Source: Lingula anatina
Lineage: Eukaryota; Brachiopoda; Lingulata; Lingulida; Lingulidae
Direction: 5' to 3'
Assembly (NCBI RefSeq): GCF_001039355.2
Contig: NW_019774214.1
Coordinates: forward strand, 521,770-585,769
Length of the DNA stretch: 64,000 bases
The position numbers and the translations under genes are program-made. Below the pieces are notes generated by a model, which had not been told where the DNA came from, made no database searches, and saw only the letters and a list, made by a program, of their open reading frames with translations. Below are positions 36,438 to 47,770 of this stretch, piece by piece (within the stretch, counting starts at the first letter, position 1; every line of letters starts with the position of its first letter).

Positions 36438-37650
36438 CCTTACTCAGCCTCTTCAAAATTGACACAATGTATTATAGAGAATACAATAAAAGTTATTACT
36501 TGAAATTACTGATATCGTCTATGAATTAATAGTTCATCCATAGTGAATGGCTCATTTAGAGTTGCAACTGTTTAAAGGTTGTATGTGCTCAAACCATTCA
36601 GTATACTGTCATTTACATTTTCATTTAATAACTTGTAAAAATAATTTTGCCATGCTTGTGGGCTGATATTATTCTTTTTAATAGACTGAGCACTTTTCAG
36701 AGACTTCATATAATTCCACATTTCCTTTGTGGTTTTTAAAGCATGCAATTTCTCGACTTCCTTTGCAGTGTAAGAGTTTTTCTTCATTTCACAAAGTGCC
36801 TTAAACTTTCTCTTACATTCCTTATATTTTTAAAAATCATTTTGAATATTTGACTTCCTGAAATCATTGAGACATTTGAATTTAAGTTGTTTTAATAGAT
36901 CACATTCTTGATCCCACCACCTAGGTTGATTTCTTTGAACTTTGCTTTCCCTGGCTAAAAAGAGAGAGTACCTGACCGTTGTAGTAGACCCTCTAACATT
37001 TGTTCAGCATTGTTCACATCATTCATCTGCAATAAGTAATTGAAATGGCCTAAACTAAAAATATTATCGTTTTTAAATTATCAAGGAACCTATTTGCTTT
37101 TTTGTTGTTTTATTTGTACAGTTTGCGCTTGCATGTGCTTATTGCATTTTCGGGTTCGTTTGAAACATCCCTGCACTGGACTTGACATGAGATGGGGAAA
37201 CGATCTGATATATCTAAAGGTAGAACCTCAAACGTATCTACACACATGAAAAGGTCTGTATGTAACAAAATTTAATCAACAACACTGCAACCATTGTACT
37301 TCTGACATGTGAATTCACCGCCAATATCTGGTGCAATGCGGCCGTTTAACGTGTGCATATTTTGACCTATACGTAGCTCTATCAAAGATCTTCCAAAATT
37401 ATTTTCAGTGATGTCATTTGAAACCCGTAGCATACAAAATTATCCCTATCATAAATTCCCTCAAGGTCCAGATGTCGTAAGCTGTCGTCACAATAATCTA
37501 GCAAATTACCAGTTCGTGCATTCAGTCCCCCATTAAGAAAAGTTTTAAGTCCCCATATTTTGTGAAAATTTCGAGCAGTACATTTTCTAACCTTTGAATA
37601 CCATTTGTTTCATTTAAAGTGGTATACAGCATCAGTATATATATATATAT
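36328..37650 (-). pseudogene. LINE APE-type endonuclease and linker, degenerate
   Basis: Reading the minus strand from 37650: G-D-L-K-L-F-L-N-G-G-L-N-A-R-T-G (degenerate G-D-F-N-A-R-T-G of AP-like endonucleases), then N-N-F-G-R-S-L-I-E-L, L-N-G-R-I-A-P-D and V-V-D-Y. A damaged part follows, then P-R-W-W-D-Q-E-C, and a linker ORF (36787-36572) with S-P-Q-A-W-Q-N-Y-F-Y-K-L-L. The element stops near 36328 just where polymerase motifs should begin. With 34880-35404 this makes one LINE whose middle was replaced by the gene C segment. Confidence 0.8.
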
Positions 37651-37769
37651 TAGAACAAGTATTACTCTTACTACCTGTAGGATTAGGACTCCCATGTCAA
37701 AATGCTACATATTTAATTTCAGCTCAAGAAATCAGCCATCTTGGCCTTTTTATTGGATTATTCATATAT

Positions 37770-38098
37770 ATCAAGCCCAATAAAACACTTACTAAAAGGA
37801 AATGTGTTGAAATGATCACCAAATATCAAATAAATAACTTTTTCAAAGGGGAGTCATTTGGTGTAAAAACACTTTAATTTTTGTTATTTTGTCATAAAAA
37901 AGTTTTACCTGCAAACTAACAAAAAGTGTCAATGTATGCTCTTCCATTATGCCCACTTCAAGATAAAAGTCATAAACTCAAATAAAATAAGATTTATGAA
38001 GCCTTGGGGGAGTCAAAATTTCATAAGGGGGGGGGGGGCAGATTTTCATGAAAGTTTGACTCCGAGAGTCCGATTTTCATTGGAATCAGATTTTCATG
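37770..38098 (-). repeat. Right inverted arm of the 4-kb block
   Basis: Reverse-complement partner of 34039-34345 (see there), with a poly(G) run at about 38028-38038 and the same outer 'cagattttcat' end. The arms bracket both LINE parts and the captured exon. Confidence 0.75.
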
Positions 38099-38099
38099 T

Positions 38100-38690
38100 T
38101 ATACCGAAGTTGCATACAGGACTTGTTGAAATTGCACAAATCTTGCACAAACGATATGCCCTTTGCACAAACGATATACAGCAAGAAATGTAAAATAACG
38201 GAGATAGTAGGATCCGTTAGTCTTGCTGGACCCTGAATGGATGTATTAATTAAACCACGTTTTTTTAACGAAAATTGCAAAGCTAGTGATGCTTGTGGTA
38301 AGGAGGGGAAGAATGCAAAGTTACACGTAGAATCAAATGAATTGCATATTGCAGAACATTGTGCATTCTACTGAGATATTTTAGTTGGATAGGTTGATTT
38401 CGGACTTCATGAAATGCAAGACACAAATAGCTCGTAAAACAGTTTTATTCAAAATAACTTGCAGTCCATTATTGCTGTGCTTTTTAAGACACTGGCCCAT
38501 TTAGAATATTGGGTATATGCGTTTATGCAATATAAAAGCTGATCAGGTCCCATTATGTGACATTGCTATTAAAATTCCTTCCTTGAAAGAATAAGTATCA
38601 TCATTTCTAAAACAAACTGATGATTAATTTTAAAATGAGGCAGCATTTTATTTGCCAAGTCACAGTCCAGCTGGAGTTAGATGGAATGCA
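38100..38690. other. Unassigned spacer
   Basis: About 600 bp. Includes a local duplication, 'tgcacaa(a)cgatat' (38135-38178). No gene signal. Confidence 0.35.
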
Positions 38691-38699
38691 GAAAGCTGA

Positions 38700-38960
38700 A
38701 TTAATTATTAATTGTTATGGGATTCTATGTTCAAAATATGCGGGCAAATAGAATCTTTGCTGACTATTCAGTTCATTAAATATGCGACGTCTTTGCTTTT
38801 TTCATCCTATTTTACCACAGCTCCTTAACAGTAATTAAAAAGCTTCAAATGAAACAGACTATTTTGTTGAAAATAAAAAAAGAAAAACATATCACTGATG
38901 AATACAACTTTTCTTACACGTAAATAAATGTATTGAAGTAACTCGGTTGACACCTTGAAA
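38700..38960 (+). repeat. R1 core module fragment upstream of gene C
   Basis: 'ttcattaaatatgcgacgtc' then 'ttttaccacagctcc' and 'agtaattaaaaagcttca', followed by a decayed 3' part. It lies about 0.9 kb before the gene C start, much as R1 lies about 0.5 kb before gene B and 2 kb before gene A. Confidence 0.7.
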
Positions 38961-38989
38961 CACATTCAGATCTTTATTAAAACGGATTA

Positions 38990-39160
38990 GACCTTCGAAC
39001 CAACTTTGCAGGGACTCTTACACAATGGTAGACCTCCTCTTGTCCAAAATACTCGTATAATCACCAGCTTTTCTGTGTTCTGCTTAACTCCAGGGGGAGG
39101 CGAGTTAATCTGTTATATTGGTTGCATCAGCAAGAGTCCCCTCGGAGTTGGGTCGATCTA
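38990..39160 (+). repeat. Direct repeat flanking gene C exon 1, left copy
   Basis: Resembles 40290-40470: 'cctcctctt', 'tatcaccagcttttct'-like, 'gcgagttaatctgtta'-like, 'agcgagaataccc'-like and 'gatcgat' blocks. The left breakpoint of the 916-bp duplication is inside it. Confidence 0.6.
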
Positions 39161-39821
39161 CCTAGACTGATGGTGTCTATGGGAAGGAAGCCTAAGACCT
39201 TTTACCGATTGACTAAAAATGTTTCTCTGTAACTAATAAGAATAATATTCAACGTTCAAAACTTGATTTTCTTGCATACCTGTCATATCAGTTACTATCA
39301 GCTGGCAAAGCAAAATAATGTCCAAGTACAAGGGAAGTATCTTTCGAGCACCTGATGTGGGTATTGTTTGTGTTAATTTCATCAGCTGAGCAAGGTTTGT
39401 GGGAGGTTAAAAGGTTTATACAATACTTATACAATACATTGCACGTGTGATTGCGACGATGGTGCCATGTCAACTTTCATTTAGCTTCATCTTTCTTGGT
39501 GGTGTGTAAATGGGGATACCCTCAGTGTCAGTCGATTTCTGAGAGGGGAGGGAAGACTGTTATGAGTCCGACCTGTTCTGATAGGGGTGAAAGATGTCAA
39601 CAATAAAATAAGGATACAAATAAACAATTCAAGATAAAAGAAGGGAAACATGTAGCCAATTCAAACATATAATCCCTAATTGTGATTCCTTTTCAGACTT
39701 CTACAAAGAAGCGTAATGTAATGACGAGCATAAAATAATAAAAAAGGGTGACATAAATATAAATATTCATCCAAACGCTTATTGGTTGTTTCTGTAATGA
39801 AAATTAAATGAGCTCTATAAC

Positions 39822-39828
39822 TATAAAC
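39822..39828 (+). promoter_or_regulatory. TATA box of gene C
   Basis: 'tataaac' lies 44-50 bp upstream of the ATG at 39872, in the same place as in gene B. The identical copy is at 36130-36136. Confidence 0.65.
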
Positions 39829-39871
39829 ATCCCCACGCCGACAACTGCTGAGATATCTGCTTTCCGACATC

Positions 39872-42800
39872 ATGGATCGACAGCTTATTTCCCTGGCCGT
39901 GGCTATCCTGCTGGTCTCTGTTGGGCCTGCTACGATGGTAGATGCTTCATATTCAATCAGTGAGATTGAATACGAGCTTAACCGTACTGTACCAGTAGGA
40001 CCGCACGTACCACCACCAATACCGCCGGGAGGTCTTCGTAAGTGGAGATGTCTTTATGTCGCATTTGATTGTCGGTGAATAATGTCACGTACATTTTATT
40101 AATCCCCACATTTATTTTATGTTGTTTATTGAGGGTCAATTTCTAATTTTCTTTTCCGCAATGACAGTCAAATGCAAACGGTCTGTTATGTTGTCAAATT
40201 TAGTTGAATTTAGACTTGAATCGCTGAAATTTCTATTATTGTGGTTACTAAGGGCTCATTCTCATTAAAACCACTAGTCTACATTGATTGATCCAACTGC
40301 GCGGGGACTGGCTTATTGCAAACAGCTTAACAGATAAACATGCCTCCTCTTATTTTAAACGTACTTGTATTATCACCAGCTTTTCTATAGTTAACTTATA
40401 GGCAGGCTTATAGGCGGGCTTGTTAATCTGTTAAACTGTTTGTTTTAAGCGAGAATACCCGCGGAATTAGATCGATGTGCGTAAAAAGAAATTTGCAATG
40501 GGAATGAACTCTAACATAGTTATTTCATTCGACTTTAAAATATTTAAACTTTATTACCAAGTACCTCAAACTGATTTTTTTTGTTCATTTAGCCCCCGTT
40601 TCCTGGTGTACTGCACATGGCGATGTTAACTACATAACTCTTGACGGTCTTGCATTCGGGGCTCCCACTCCTGTTGGCGTCCTCGGTGTCATGGTCCTGG
40701 AGTGGGGCGGTATTGATTGGTGGGTGGTTACGGCTCAAGAGTTCTTTGGTGGAGCAACGCACACTCGCGTCAAAGAGGTCTACGTGAAGTGCCCGGGAGT
40801 AGTGATTGGTGGCGTTCTGACGTACGAATATTTTATGGCTGAATTAGGGCATACCGTGGTATTGTCGGTCCTCGTGAGTATTTTTCTAATACTGGTGATA
40901 ATGGTAGCAAATATGGATATGTTACGAGTCAGGTCCCTGATTTCTGTTTACTCCAAAAGGGAGAATTCTAATTGTGATTATAAAGAAGAAGTAGTGCCTC
41001 TAGTGGCAAAATATGTATGATAGCCTTCTTAGCTGGAAGATTTTTATGTGCTATCTTACCTAATATATTTACCTTACCTCCAGCATTAGGTTGGATACAG
41101 CTATATAATTAGGGATGAACTATATTTAACACAAAATTAACAATTTAATTTAAAGGATCTCACAATAAAAAACACTAAACTACATCCTGATAACTATCTA
41201 ATTAGGAATGATAGCCTGTGAGAGAAGCCATTCTTTTAACATTAATAATTTTTAAGAATATCTATGGGCAAAACCATAGAGTCAATTTTTTTTCTGTCAG
41301 TGAGGTTGAAGAAGGGTTACCATGGGCAGCTTAGTTTCAGACCAAAGAATGTTTTTTGTGCTCTTTCTCTAACATTTTACTGAGCTACCGAGTGCCAGAG
41401 AATTAATTAACCAAACCCGGTAGATTAAATACCAATTCACTGTTCAGGTACATGTTACGTACATCACAACCAAATGGGCAAGTGCTATTGACAAAAATCA
41501 CATGAATGGCGTCCTTTTAGACCTGAGGAAACCATTTGACTTTATATATTGACGAAAATCTTAGCTGGAATGACTATGTATAAACTTGAAAAAACAATTA
41601 ACAGTACACTGCCCTTTCTATCTAAACTAAAACGGAACTTACATGTAACATTGGGAACAACAAACTATTTATAATGCACATATACAACTGCATCTCGATT
41701 ACTGCCCCATTATTTGGAGCGTCTATGCAAAGCTAGAAAACATATTCAAACTTCAAAAACGGATTGCAAAAATCAATCTCGATATCCCAGAAAAAAAGCC
41801 AAGAAATATCTATCATTTGAACTAATCAAGAAACTAAAATGGCAAACACATGATGAAAGGATAGAATTAAAGAATGTCACATTAGTTTTTAAAACGTTAA
41901 ATGGACTCTCACCAAAATACATCAGGAACTTACTGGGAACTACAACCATAGACACTACAGGCAGAATCATCCAATCAAGTAATAAGGTAAATACCTATTT
42001 ACCTGTTGGCAGACATAAAGACATATATACCAACTAAAGGTCCAATATGGACTTCTACTAAATATGGAACTGCCTTAACTCTGAAATTAATAACTCCAAA
42101 GACTTACATACTTTAACAAAATTGCTTTAAAAAACCAAAAGTTAATTTCGTGTATACAATGATTAAGTCATGTAGCTTAAGGATTTCACTAACATAATGC
42201 CTTTTGCTTTATTCTTCTTACTATGGCTATGATAGCTCAATTCATTTTTATTTCATTATTTTTGAAATTTCATTAATTTATTTCAGCTTTATATTCATTA
42301 ACACAATATTTTATTTTAGCCCCCGAGAGCCATGTGTAAAATAAGTGTGTGCAGTATCATTGATGGGGCTTTAATATAACTTAAATTTCTCTTTATATAA
42401 CTCAGTATGGTCAACTCTTTTTCATTTGCTGTTGGAAATGATAACTTTGGTTTAGGACAAGTAAATGCTAAAGCTTAGATTACATTTGCCACGGGCGCCG
42501 TGCGATGAAATCGTATTCTACTTTCCGTACGATTCTTTTGACATCGTAAGGGGCTACGGGCTACGCCGAGTAAGTCTACATTGTATACGGTCGCCGTGTC
42601 TTTCTCCCACATGACCTTGAGGTCAGGCCGTGAAAGATCGGTTTGTCGGTTGAAAAGCTCAAAAAAATTTAAGACTCTACTATTATTACGCTCCCTCAAA
42701 CCACCACAGGCGAAATTGGAAAAACGGGTAAAATAACAGCACATGGAATAACATGAGGATAAGCGGGCGAATACAGTGCAAATGGTCTACGAGAACCCGT

Positions 42801-44307
42801 AACCCGTTAACATTTGCCATGCGATGTCCGCACGCTGTTCGTAAACTGACTGTTATGCCCTTTTCGTGTGGTGTCTGTTCGGAGGCTGACGGTGGCCGTG
42901 CGAAATCGCACTATGAAATACAATTTACCCCAAGTGATCTAAAGCTAATATTAGAGAAATGGCAGGGTCCCGCACGTGCCCCGTAGCTACTTACGTTTTT
43001 TAAAGAAAATCGCATTTACTTCATCGTTTGGCGCCTGTGGCAAATGTAATCAATGTTTATCAACTTTGAAAGCTCCGTATCGTAGGATCGCCTTGCATTG
43101 TTAATCGATAGCCGCAAGTCCACCAATAATGTCCGTGCAATGCCAGTGCAATGCCCGTGCGTGGATTGTGCAACACCATCTCGATAATGTTACTGTATTG
43201 TACTGTAAGAATTGCCAAAAGTTACAGCTTGACAAAATCGTAGGGACTGCGGATTCCGCACGGCTACCATCTACCTCAGCTCAGACGCCGTACGAAAAGG
43301 ATATTACGGGCAGTACAGGGGTACCTCCGCTTTAAATTGAAGTCATGAGGAATGGTTTCTAAGAATTACAAAAAATCTCAAACTAAGTGAATTAATCTTA
43401 AATAGCTATTAAGGTGTAAGGCTCTGTAACCTAATTGTTTGGCTGTTTAGTTATTTAGTTTTAACTACATTTTAATTTAACTTTAAATAGTATTAAAATA
43501 CTACCTGCCTTATTACCACTTCTCAATCCTTATTTCTTGGTATTCAGATAACAACCATGGAATTGATAGAAGATTAAAAAAAATAAAACAATTACGTGTT
43601 TGAAAATTTATTTTAAATATTTTTTATGACCTTAAATGACACATAAACATAGATAAAATCATAAACAGGGTTCAGCAAAGCCTTTGCGGCGTTTAAGGTA
43701 ATTGTCTGTCAACCAAGAACTGCTGGTAAAGTTTTATGCAGGGAGAAAATTACGATCAATGGTTATTATTACTCCAGAAAGTGAATTCAATTTTGTAAGT
43801 GACCCTACATCCATCCAGCAAAAAGTTTGTTCATTCGAATGTCATTAATGTCATGATTACCGACTTGAAAAGAATCCCCGCATGCAGCAAAGCCAATTTG
43901 TATCATACAGCAAACTGGAATTTTAATGAGCACAATTTTATTTATTATACTATTTTATGTTAATGCTCATGAAACAGAACAATGATCAATGCTGATTTAT
44001 TGTATTTTTCTTACAGCGTTGGGTCGGAGGGGTTGCAGTCTGGTCTCAGATCGGGGATGTGGCAGGACCATTTGGCGGTGGTGCCGTTATAGTGGATTAT
44101 ATTGCCAACAGAGGGTTCAGGATAGATTGCACCTTAGTTCCAATGATTGTCGATGTTTATCTGCACACAGTAAAAATAATGCTGGCCCCCGCACACTGTT
44201 GGTTTGTTGCTGGAGTCCGCGGGATATGTGGGAACTACGACGGTATTCCAGGCAATGACTGGAACATGGTCGGTCCTCCGCCGCCGTGGGGACCCTTCTT
44301 CTTATAA
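39872..44307 (+). CDS. Gene C: secreted single-VWD-like-module protein, 3 coding exons (245 aa)
   Basis: Exons 39872-40037, 40593-40873 and 44017-44307 join in frame with the same phases as genes A and B. Donors are gtaagt and gtgagt; acceptors are catttag and cttacag. Residues 1-24 form a signal peptide (L-A-V-A-I-L-L-V-S-V core). The linker holds Y-E-L-N-R-T and a Pro-rich V-P-P-P-I-P-P. The VWD-like module starts at W-C61-T-A-H-G-D-V-N-Y with T-L-D-G (Leu for the usual Phe) and ends G218-I-C-G-N-Y-D-G-I-P-G-N-D, then a Pro-rich tail. Conserved Cys: C61, the Y-V-K-C, I-D-C and G-I-C-G positions, plus an extra H-C-W shared in part with gene A. Intron 2 (3.1 kb) contains a LINE and a TIR element. 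The promoter and exon 1 are duplicated at 35407-36322. Function unknown beyond likely secretion. Confidence 0.88.
40290..40470 (+). repeat. Direct repeat flanking gene C exon 1, right copy (intron 1)
   Basis: Partner of 38990-39160. Contains a short local duplication, 'ataggc(a/g)ggctt'. Confidence 0.6.
41440..42130 (+). pseudogene. LINE reverse-transcriptase remnant in gene C intron 2
   Basis: Plus-strand reading: G-V-L-L-D-L-R-K-P-F-D (palm motif A, normally L-D-L-x-K-A-F-D). The catalytic core is then missing and the thumb follows: E-N-L-S-W-N-D-Y-V-Y-K-L. After a stop, the open frame 41714-42037 ends with V-F-K-T-L-N-G-L-S-P-K-Y-I, a hallmark of LINE polymerase C-termini. Internal deletion and stops show it is dead. 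Same strand as gene C. Confidence 0.8.
42478..43051. mobile_element. TIR DNA transposon candidate, about 574 bp
   Basis: The left end 'gattacatttgccacgggcg' matches the minus-strand right end 'gattacatttgccacaggcg', and similarity continues for about 10 more bases ('cc' then 'cgatgaa'). The interior is clearly GC-richer than the intron around it, with 'atttgccatgcgatgtccgc' as an internal sub-repeat of the end. Open frames (42475-42744 -, 42753-42986 +) have no transposase motif. A related CpG-rich tract continues to about 43330 and may belong to a larger element. Confidence 0.65.
43052..43335 (+). other. GC-richer tract after the TIR element
   Basis: Contains 'caatgccagtgcaatgcccg' and 'ccgcacggctac'. 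A 68-codon frame (43129-43335) with a C-Q-C-N / Y-C-K-N-C pattern is present but has no splice or promoter context, and it resembles the composition of the neighbouring element. Confidence 0.3.
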
Positions 44308-44500
44308 GATAAAAGTAACATGGATAACGACAAACGCAAACTTGGACTTGGATATGAATGTAAACACGGACAACAAGTTAACTGAATTCCATAAGAACAA
44401 GGACAATGAGTACTGAAAATGGGGAGGGCGAGCTGCAATTTCACTTTTCTTACTAAATTGGAATTATTGATTATTGGGTTCATGTGACTTGGATAAGGTT
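44308..44500 (+). other. Gene C 3'UTR, block conserved with gene B
   Basis: 'aaggacaatgagtactgaaa', 'gctgcaatttcacttttctt' and 'attattgattattgggtt' match the gene B 3'UTR. No clear AATAAA is seen in this interval, so the transcript end is not set. Confidence 0.6.
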
Positions 44501-45270
44501 CCTTTTAATAATATATAGAATTTCGATTAGAACAATTGTTCGGTTTATTCTGCCGATGGGTCCATTTGTTTTCTCACCTTATTTATTTTAATAGGAGACA
44601 GGGAGATATTAGTTTACAGAATACATTTGTTTTGGTTGTGCAGTACAGTATTGTTTACTATGAGGGTTATTATAGAACTATGTTATTCAATAATTATCCA
44701 GATTGTTTTGCCTATAGGTTATATTTTCTAGAACCTTTGATGGGGAAATCCTTTCAGTGATGATGTTTATGAATTGTGTATTACCTTTCCGTTCTTCTGA
44801 GGGCACTTTAATGAAATACTCCATTGTTATTTGAACATGATACATTAGAGGGATTCAGTTGTTTAACAGTTTAAGGTGCATGTAATATTTCTCTGTTCTC
44901 AGATTTTCAATACATAAAATTAGTGGAATTATTATTTTGAAGATTTAAAAAATGGGGCCTTAATTATATTCATCTTTTAGATTTGCTTAATTTTGAATAA
45001 AGGGTAAAAAGGGTAGTTATTGTTGACATTTTTTGGAAATTACAAAAATATGGAAGACGTGGAAATGTGGAAATAAAAAAATGAAAACTGCCGATAAATT
45101 CACAAAAAGTTTAGTGCTGGTTAGGGGTTGATGCACAATCAATGCTCCGTTTCTCAGATTGACCACAAGCAGCCTCTTATAAAGTTAAAAATAAGATAAA
45201 AGAAAAAGAAAAGTTAATGCATTAAAAAAGAACAATACCTTCAGATGAAATGCGAAACTGTATGCGTCAG
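44500..45270. other. Unassigned region downstream of gene C
   Basis: AT-rich; ORFs at 44536-44760 and 45185-45442 (-) have no supporting signal. Confidence 0.35.
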
Positions 45271-45283
45271 TAAATTGGATGCA

Positions 45284-45465
45284 AGAATTAAAATGATGCC
45301 GCTGATGAAATATTTCTGAGGGACCCAGGGGTAAGGAACGGCAATGTGGGAGGGTCCAGAGAATTAAAATTATGCCGCTTCGGGTATATTCACAGGGGAA
45401 CCATGGGGAAGGGCGGCACAGTGGGAGGATCCAAGGATCCAAAATTATGTCGCTTGGGGAAACGC
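45284..45465 (+). repeat. Minisatellite R4, about 2.5 units of 75-80 bp
   Basis: Units share 'aattaaaattatgccgctt', 'gggaccc(a)gggg(t)aagg', 'cggca(a/c)a(a/g)tgggaggg' and 'tcca'. Reverse-complement pieces occur at 15518-15575 and 53078-53180, always near R3 or R1 sequence. Confidence 0.75.
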
Positions 45466-45999
45466 AGAGGTCCTTTTCCTCGGTTGAATTTTAACTGGCG
45501 CATGTGGCGATGTCCGAAGATTCGAGTGAAAAGCAGTGTCTGTTGTTATTTGCGCGGTCCAGGCATAAATCCCAGTTACAAATGCCTGAATAATTAAAAT
45601 GGTTTCTTGTGGTAGGTTGTGCATTGCAGTAGATGAGATGCATTGCAGTGTAAACGTACATGGTACTCAGGAAGAGGCTGTTCAGTGGAAGAGATACCGA
45701 CCATGTTTTAATAAAAGTTTAGTATTTTAGCATTTTGTTCTGGAAATTTCTCTTGTTTTTCATTGATGCGCGTCGTTTTTGAATTTTACATTAATGATTG
45801 ACTGTGGGGACGTCGCGTGTGGAATGTAAACCGGACATAAAGAGCATTTTGTAGTAATACGTGCCACTTGTGATCTATTAAAAAAATGCAAACACTGTAT
45901 TTCTGATGGATAATTGCATAATTTTTATATAGTTCAGTTCATTACTCATGTTTTACAATGCATTCTATTTCTTCTGAGGATTGTAATTACTGATTAGGA

Positions 46000-47770
46000 T
46001 GTGAGGTACAATATGATAGAAATAACAAAGACGTCGCATATTTAATAAAGTAATTGGGACAGAAAGCTTCCATTTGCGGAAAACGCTGAACATAAAACTC
46101 AAGATATTTTAAAGCAATATGATATTTTATAATATGACGAGCGTATAAATACTCCAGAAATATTGTTTTTTATACTTGGCATTTAAAAATGAACATAAAA
46201 TTCCCTATGTCAGTCTTCCACCTTTTTGTTGCATATCTATAAAAAATTACAAAGAATTTTTCTTTTGTATCAATATTTTTTCTTAAACAGTCTACATCAG
46301 GCATCATCATCAATATCTTGACTCCAAAAATCATTTTTGAGCCGCTCTTAATCGTATGCATTTCAGATATTCCCATTAAAGACAAGTTTACATCCATACA
46401 TTGAAGGATGAGACTAAGGGGAAATAAAACCATTTGTTGTGCATGATTCCCCTGAGCCAATCAATATAGTTTTTAACGTCGGGTACTTTTATACCCCAAT
46501 TTGACTGTCAGTGAGTGACAACTCCAACTGTTCATAGTTCTGATTTTTGCTTCCAAACCAGTTTAGATTTTATATTCTTCATATGTAGTCAAGAGATTTG
46601 TGAGAATTCTTTTAAAATCTTTAGTGTATTTCTTAAACGTTTTTTTTCAGTTCCATCCAGCATAATAGTAGTATCATTAGCATATTGGGAGATAAGAAAA
46701 GTTAAGTTATTTATTTTTATGCCTTTTTTACTTTTTAACACAATACTAAGTATCTCCGCACAGAGTATAAAAAATTATTAAAAATTTCCATAACCCCAAT
46801 CAACTGACTTGAAAGCTTTAGCAAAATTGATTTGCATTAACAAGCCTGGTACCTCAAGTGTCTAACAATATTCGAGTAAATCGAAAAATAATTCGTGCGT
46901 TCTCCCCAATGTATCTGCCCGCCATAAATCCATTTTAGTCTTCCACCTCTTGATTTGCACAACCAAGTCCTAACTTTCATTTTTGTTTGTATTTTCAAAT
47001 ACAATTACGTTGTTTCAAATAAATAAAGCCATATAAGTTATATGTTATTGTTTACTAGTAGCTAAATTTACTTTCAACGACCACATGTTGCCATTTCCTT
47101 TTTAGTCATTGCATTCCGTTTCTTCTGAAATTTTTTGCTTAATGTTTGGGGGCTCTGGTAAAATATGATGGAAATAGCAAATACTTCGATATTTAGTGAA
47201 GTGATTGAACCAGATAGTTTTCCTTTGTGGTAAACTTTGAACATAAAAACCCTCAAAGGCTAAATAATTAAATCATTTTATTCCTACGTTCTTCCATATC
47301 GGAGATCAAAGGCATCTTACGTGTCAATTGAAACACTGTACTTATGGAAAAACAACGTTTAATTTTCCTTAAAATCACGTTTCTTAAACCATTCGAGTGG
47401 TTTAAAGGCAATATGATATTTTAGATTATATCGAGTCTATAAATACTCTAAAATTATGTTTTTTTTTATTTAGCCTTTCAAAATGACCATTGATTTTCCT
47501 CTGCCAGCCTTTCTACATCTGTCTTCCACCTCTTGATTGCCCAATCCTAAGTCATAACTTTGAATATCGTTTGTAGATTGGGTTTGGGGACAACAGATGT
47601 AGTAATAATACTTCAATAGTCCATAATTTACGATAAAATGCAATCTGAACAGGCTAGGTTAGTATCAAATATTACTTTTAAAGTAACAAATTGTGTCACA
47701 CTATTAGAACTCTCACTCTTTTGCATATTGAATTCAACTGATTAATGTAGTTTTCATCAGCGCATATAAG
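46000..47770 (-). repeat. R1 partial copies (-), interrupted by a LINE
   Basis: Reverse-strand modules: 'ctcacatcctaatcag' (degenerate core), 'aatatgcgacgtctttgtta', 'ggagtatttatacgctcgtc', then, after the LINE at 46224-46936, 'gtgcaaatcaagaggtggaa'. A further unit covers 47040-47770 ('ggtttttatgttcaaagttt', 'gatttaattatttagccttt', 'ggattgggcaatcaagagg', 'caaacccaatctac'). Confidence 0.75.
46224..46936 (-). pseudogene. L1/Tx1-like LINE insertion with 12-bp target-site duplication
   Basis: Bracketed by 'agtcttccacct' at 46212-46223 and again at 46937-46948. On the minus strand it starts at the same point as the copy at 26283 (degenerate G-F-M-A-G-R-Y-I-G-E-N), with I-N-F-A-K-A-F-K-S-V-D-W, Y-A-N-D-T-T-I-M-L in place of Y-A-D-D, and then, after an internal deletion, I-K-V-P-D-V-K. 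It is 5'-truncated and dead. The flanks rejoin to an uninterrupted R1 module. Confidence 0.88.

Noticed and set aside
43129-43335. Zn-finger-like small protein (C-x-C, Y-C-x-x-C)
   Set aside because: No start context, splice sites or homologous pattern; Cys spacing is not that of a known finger.
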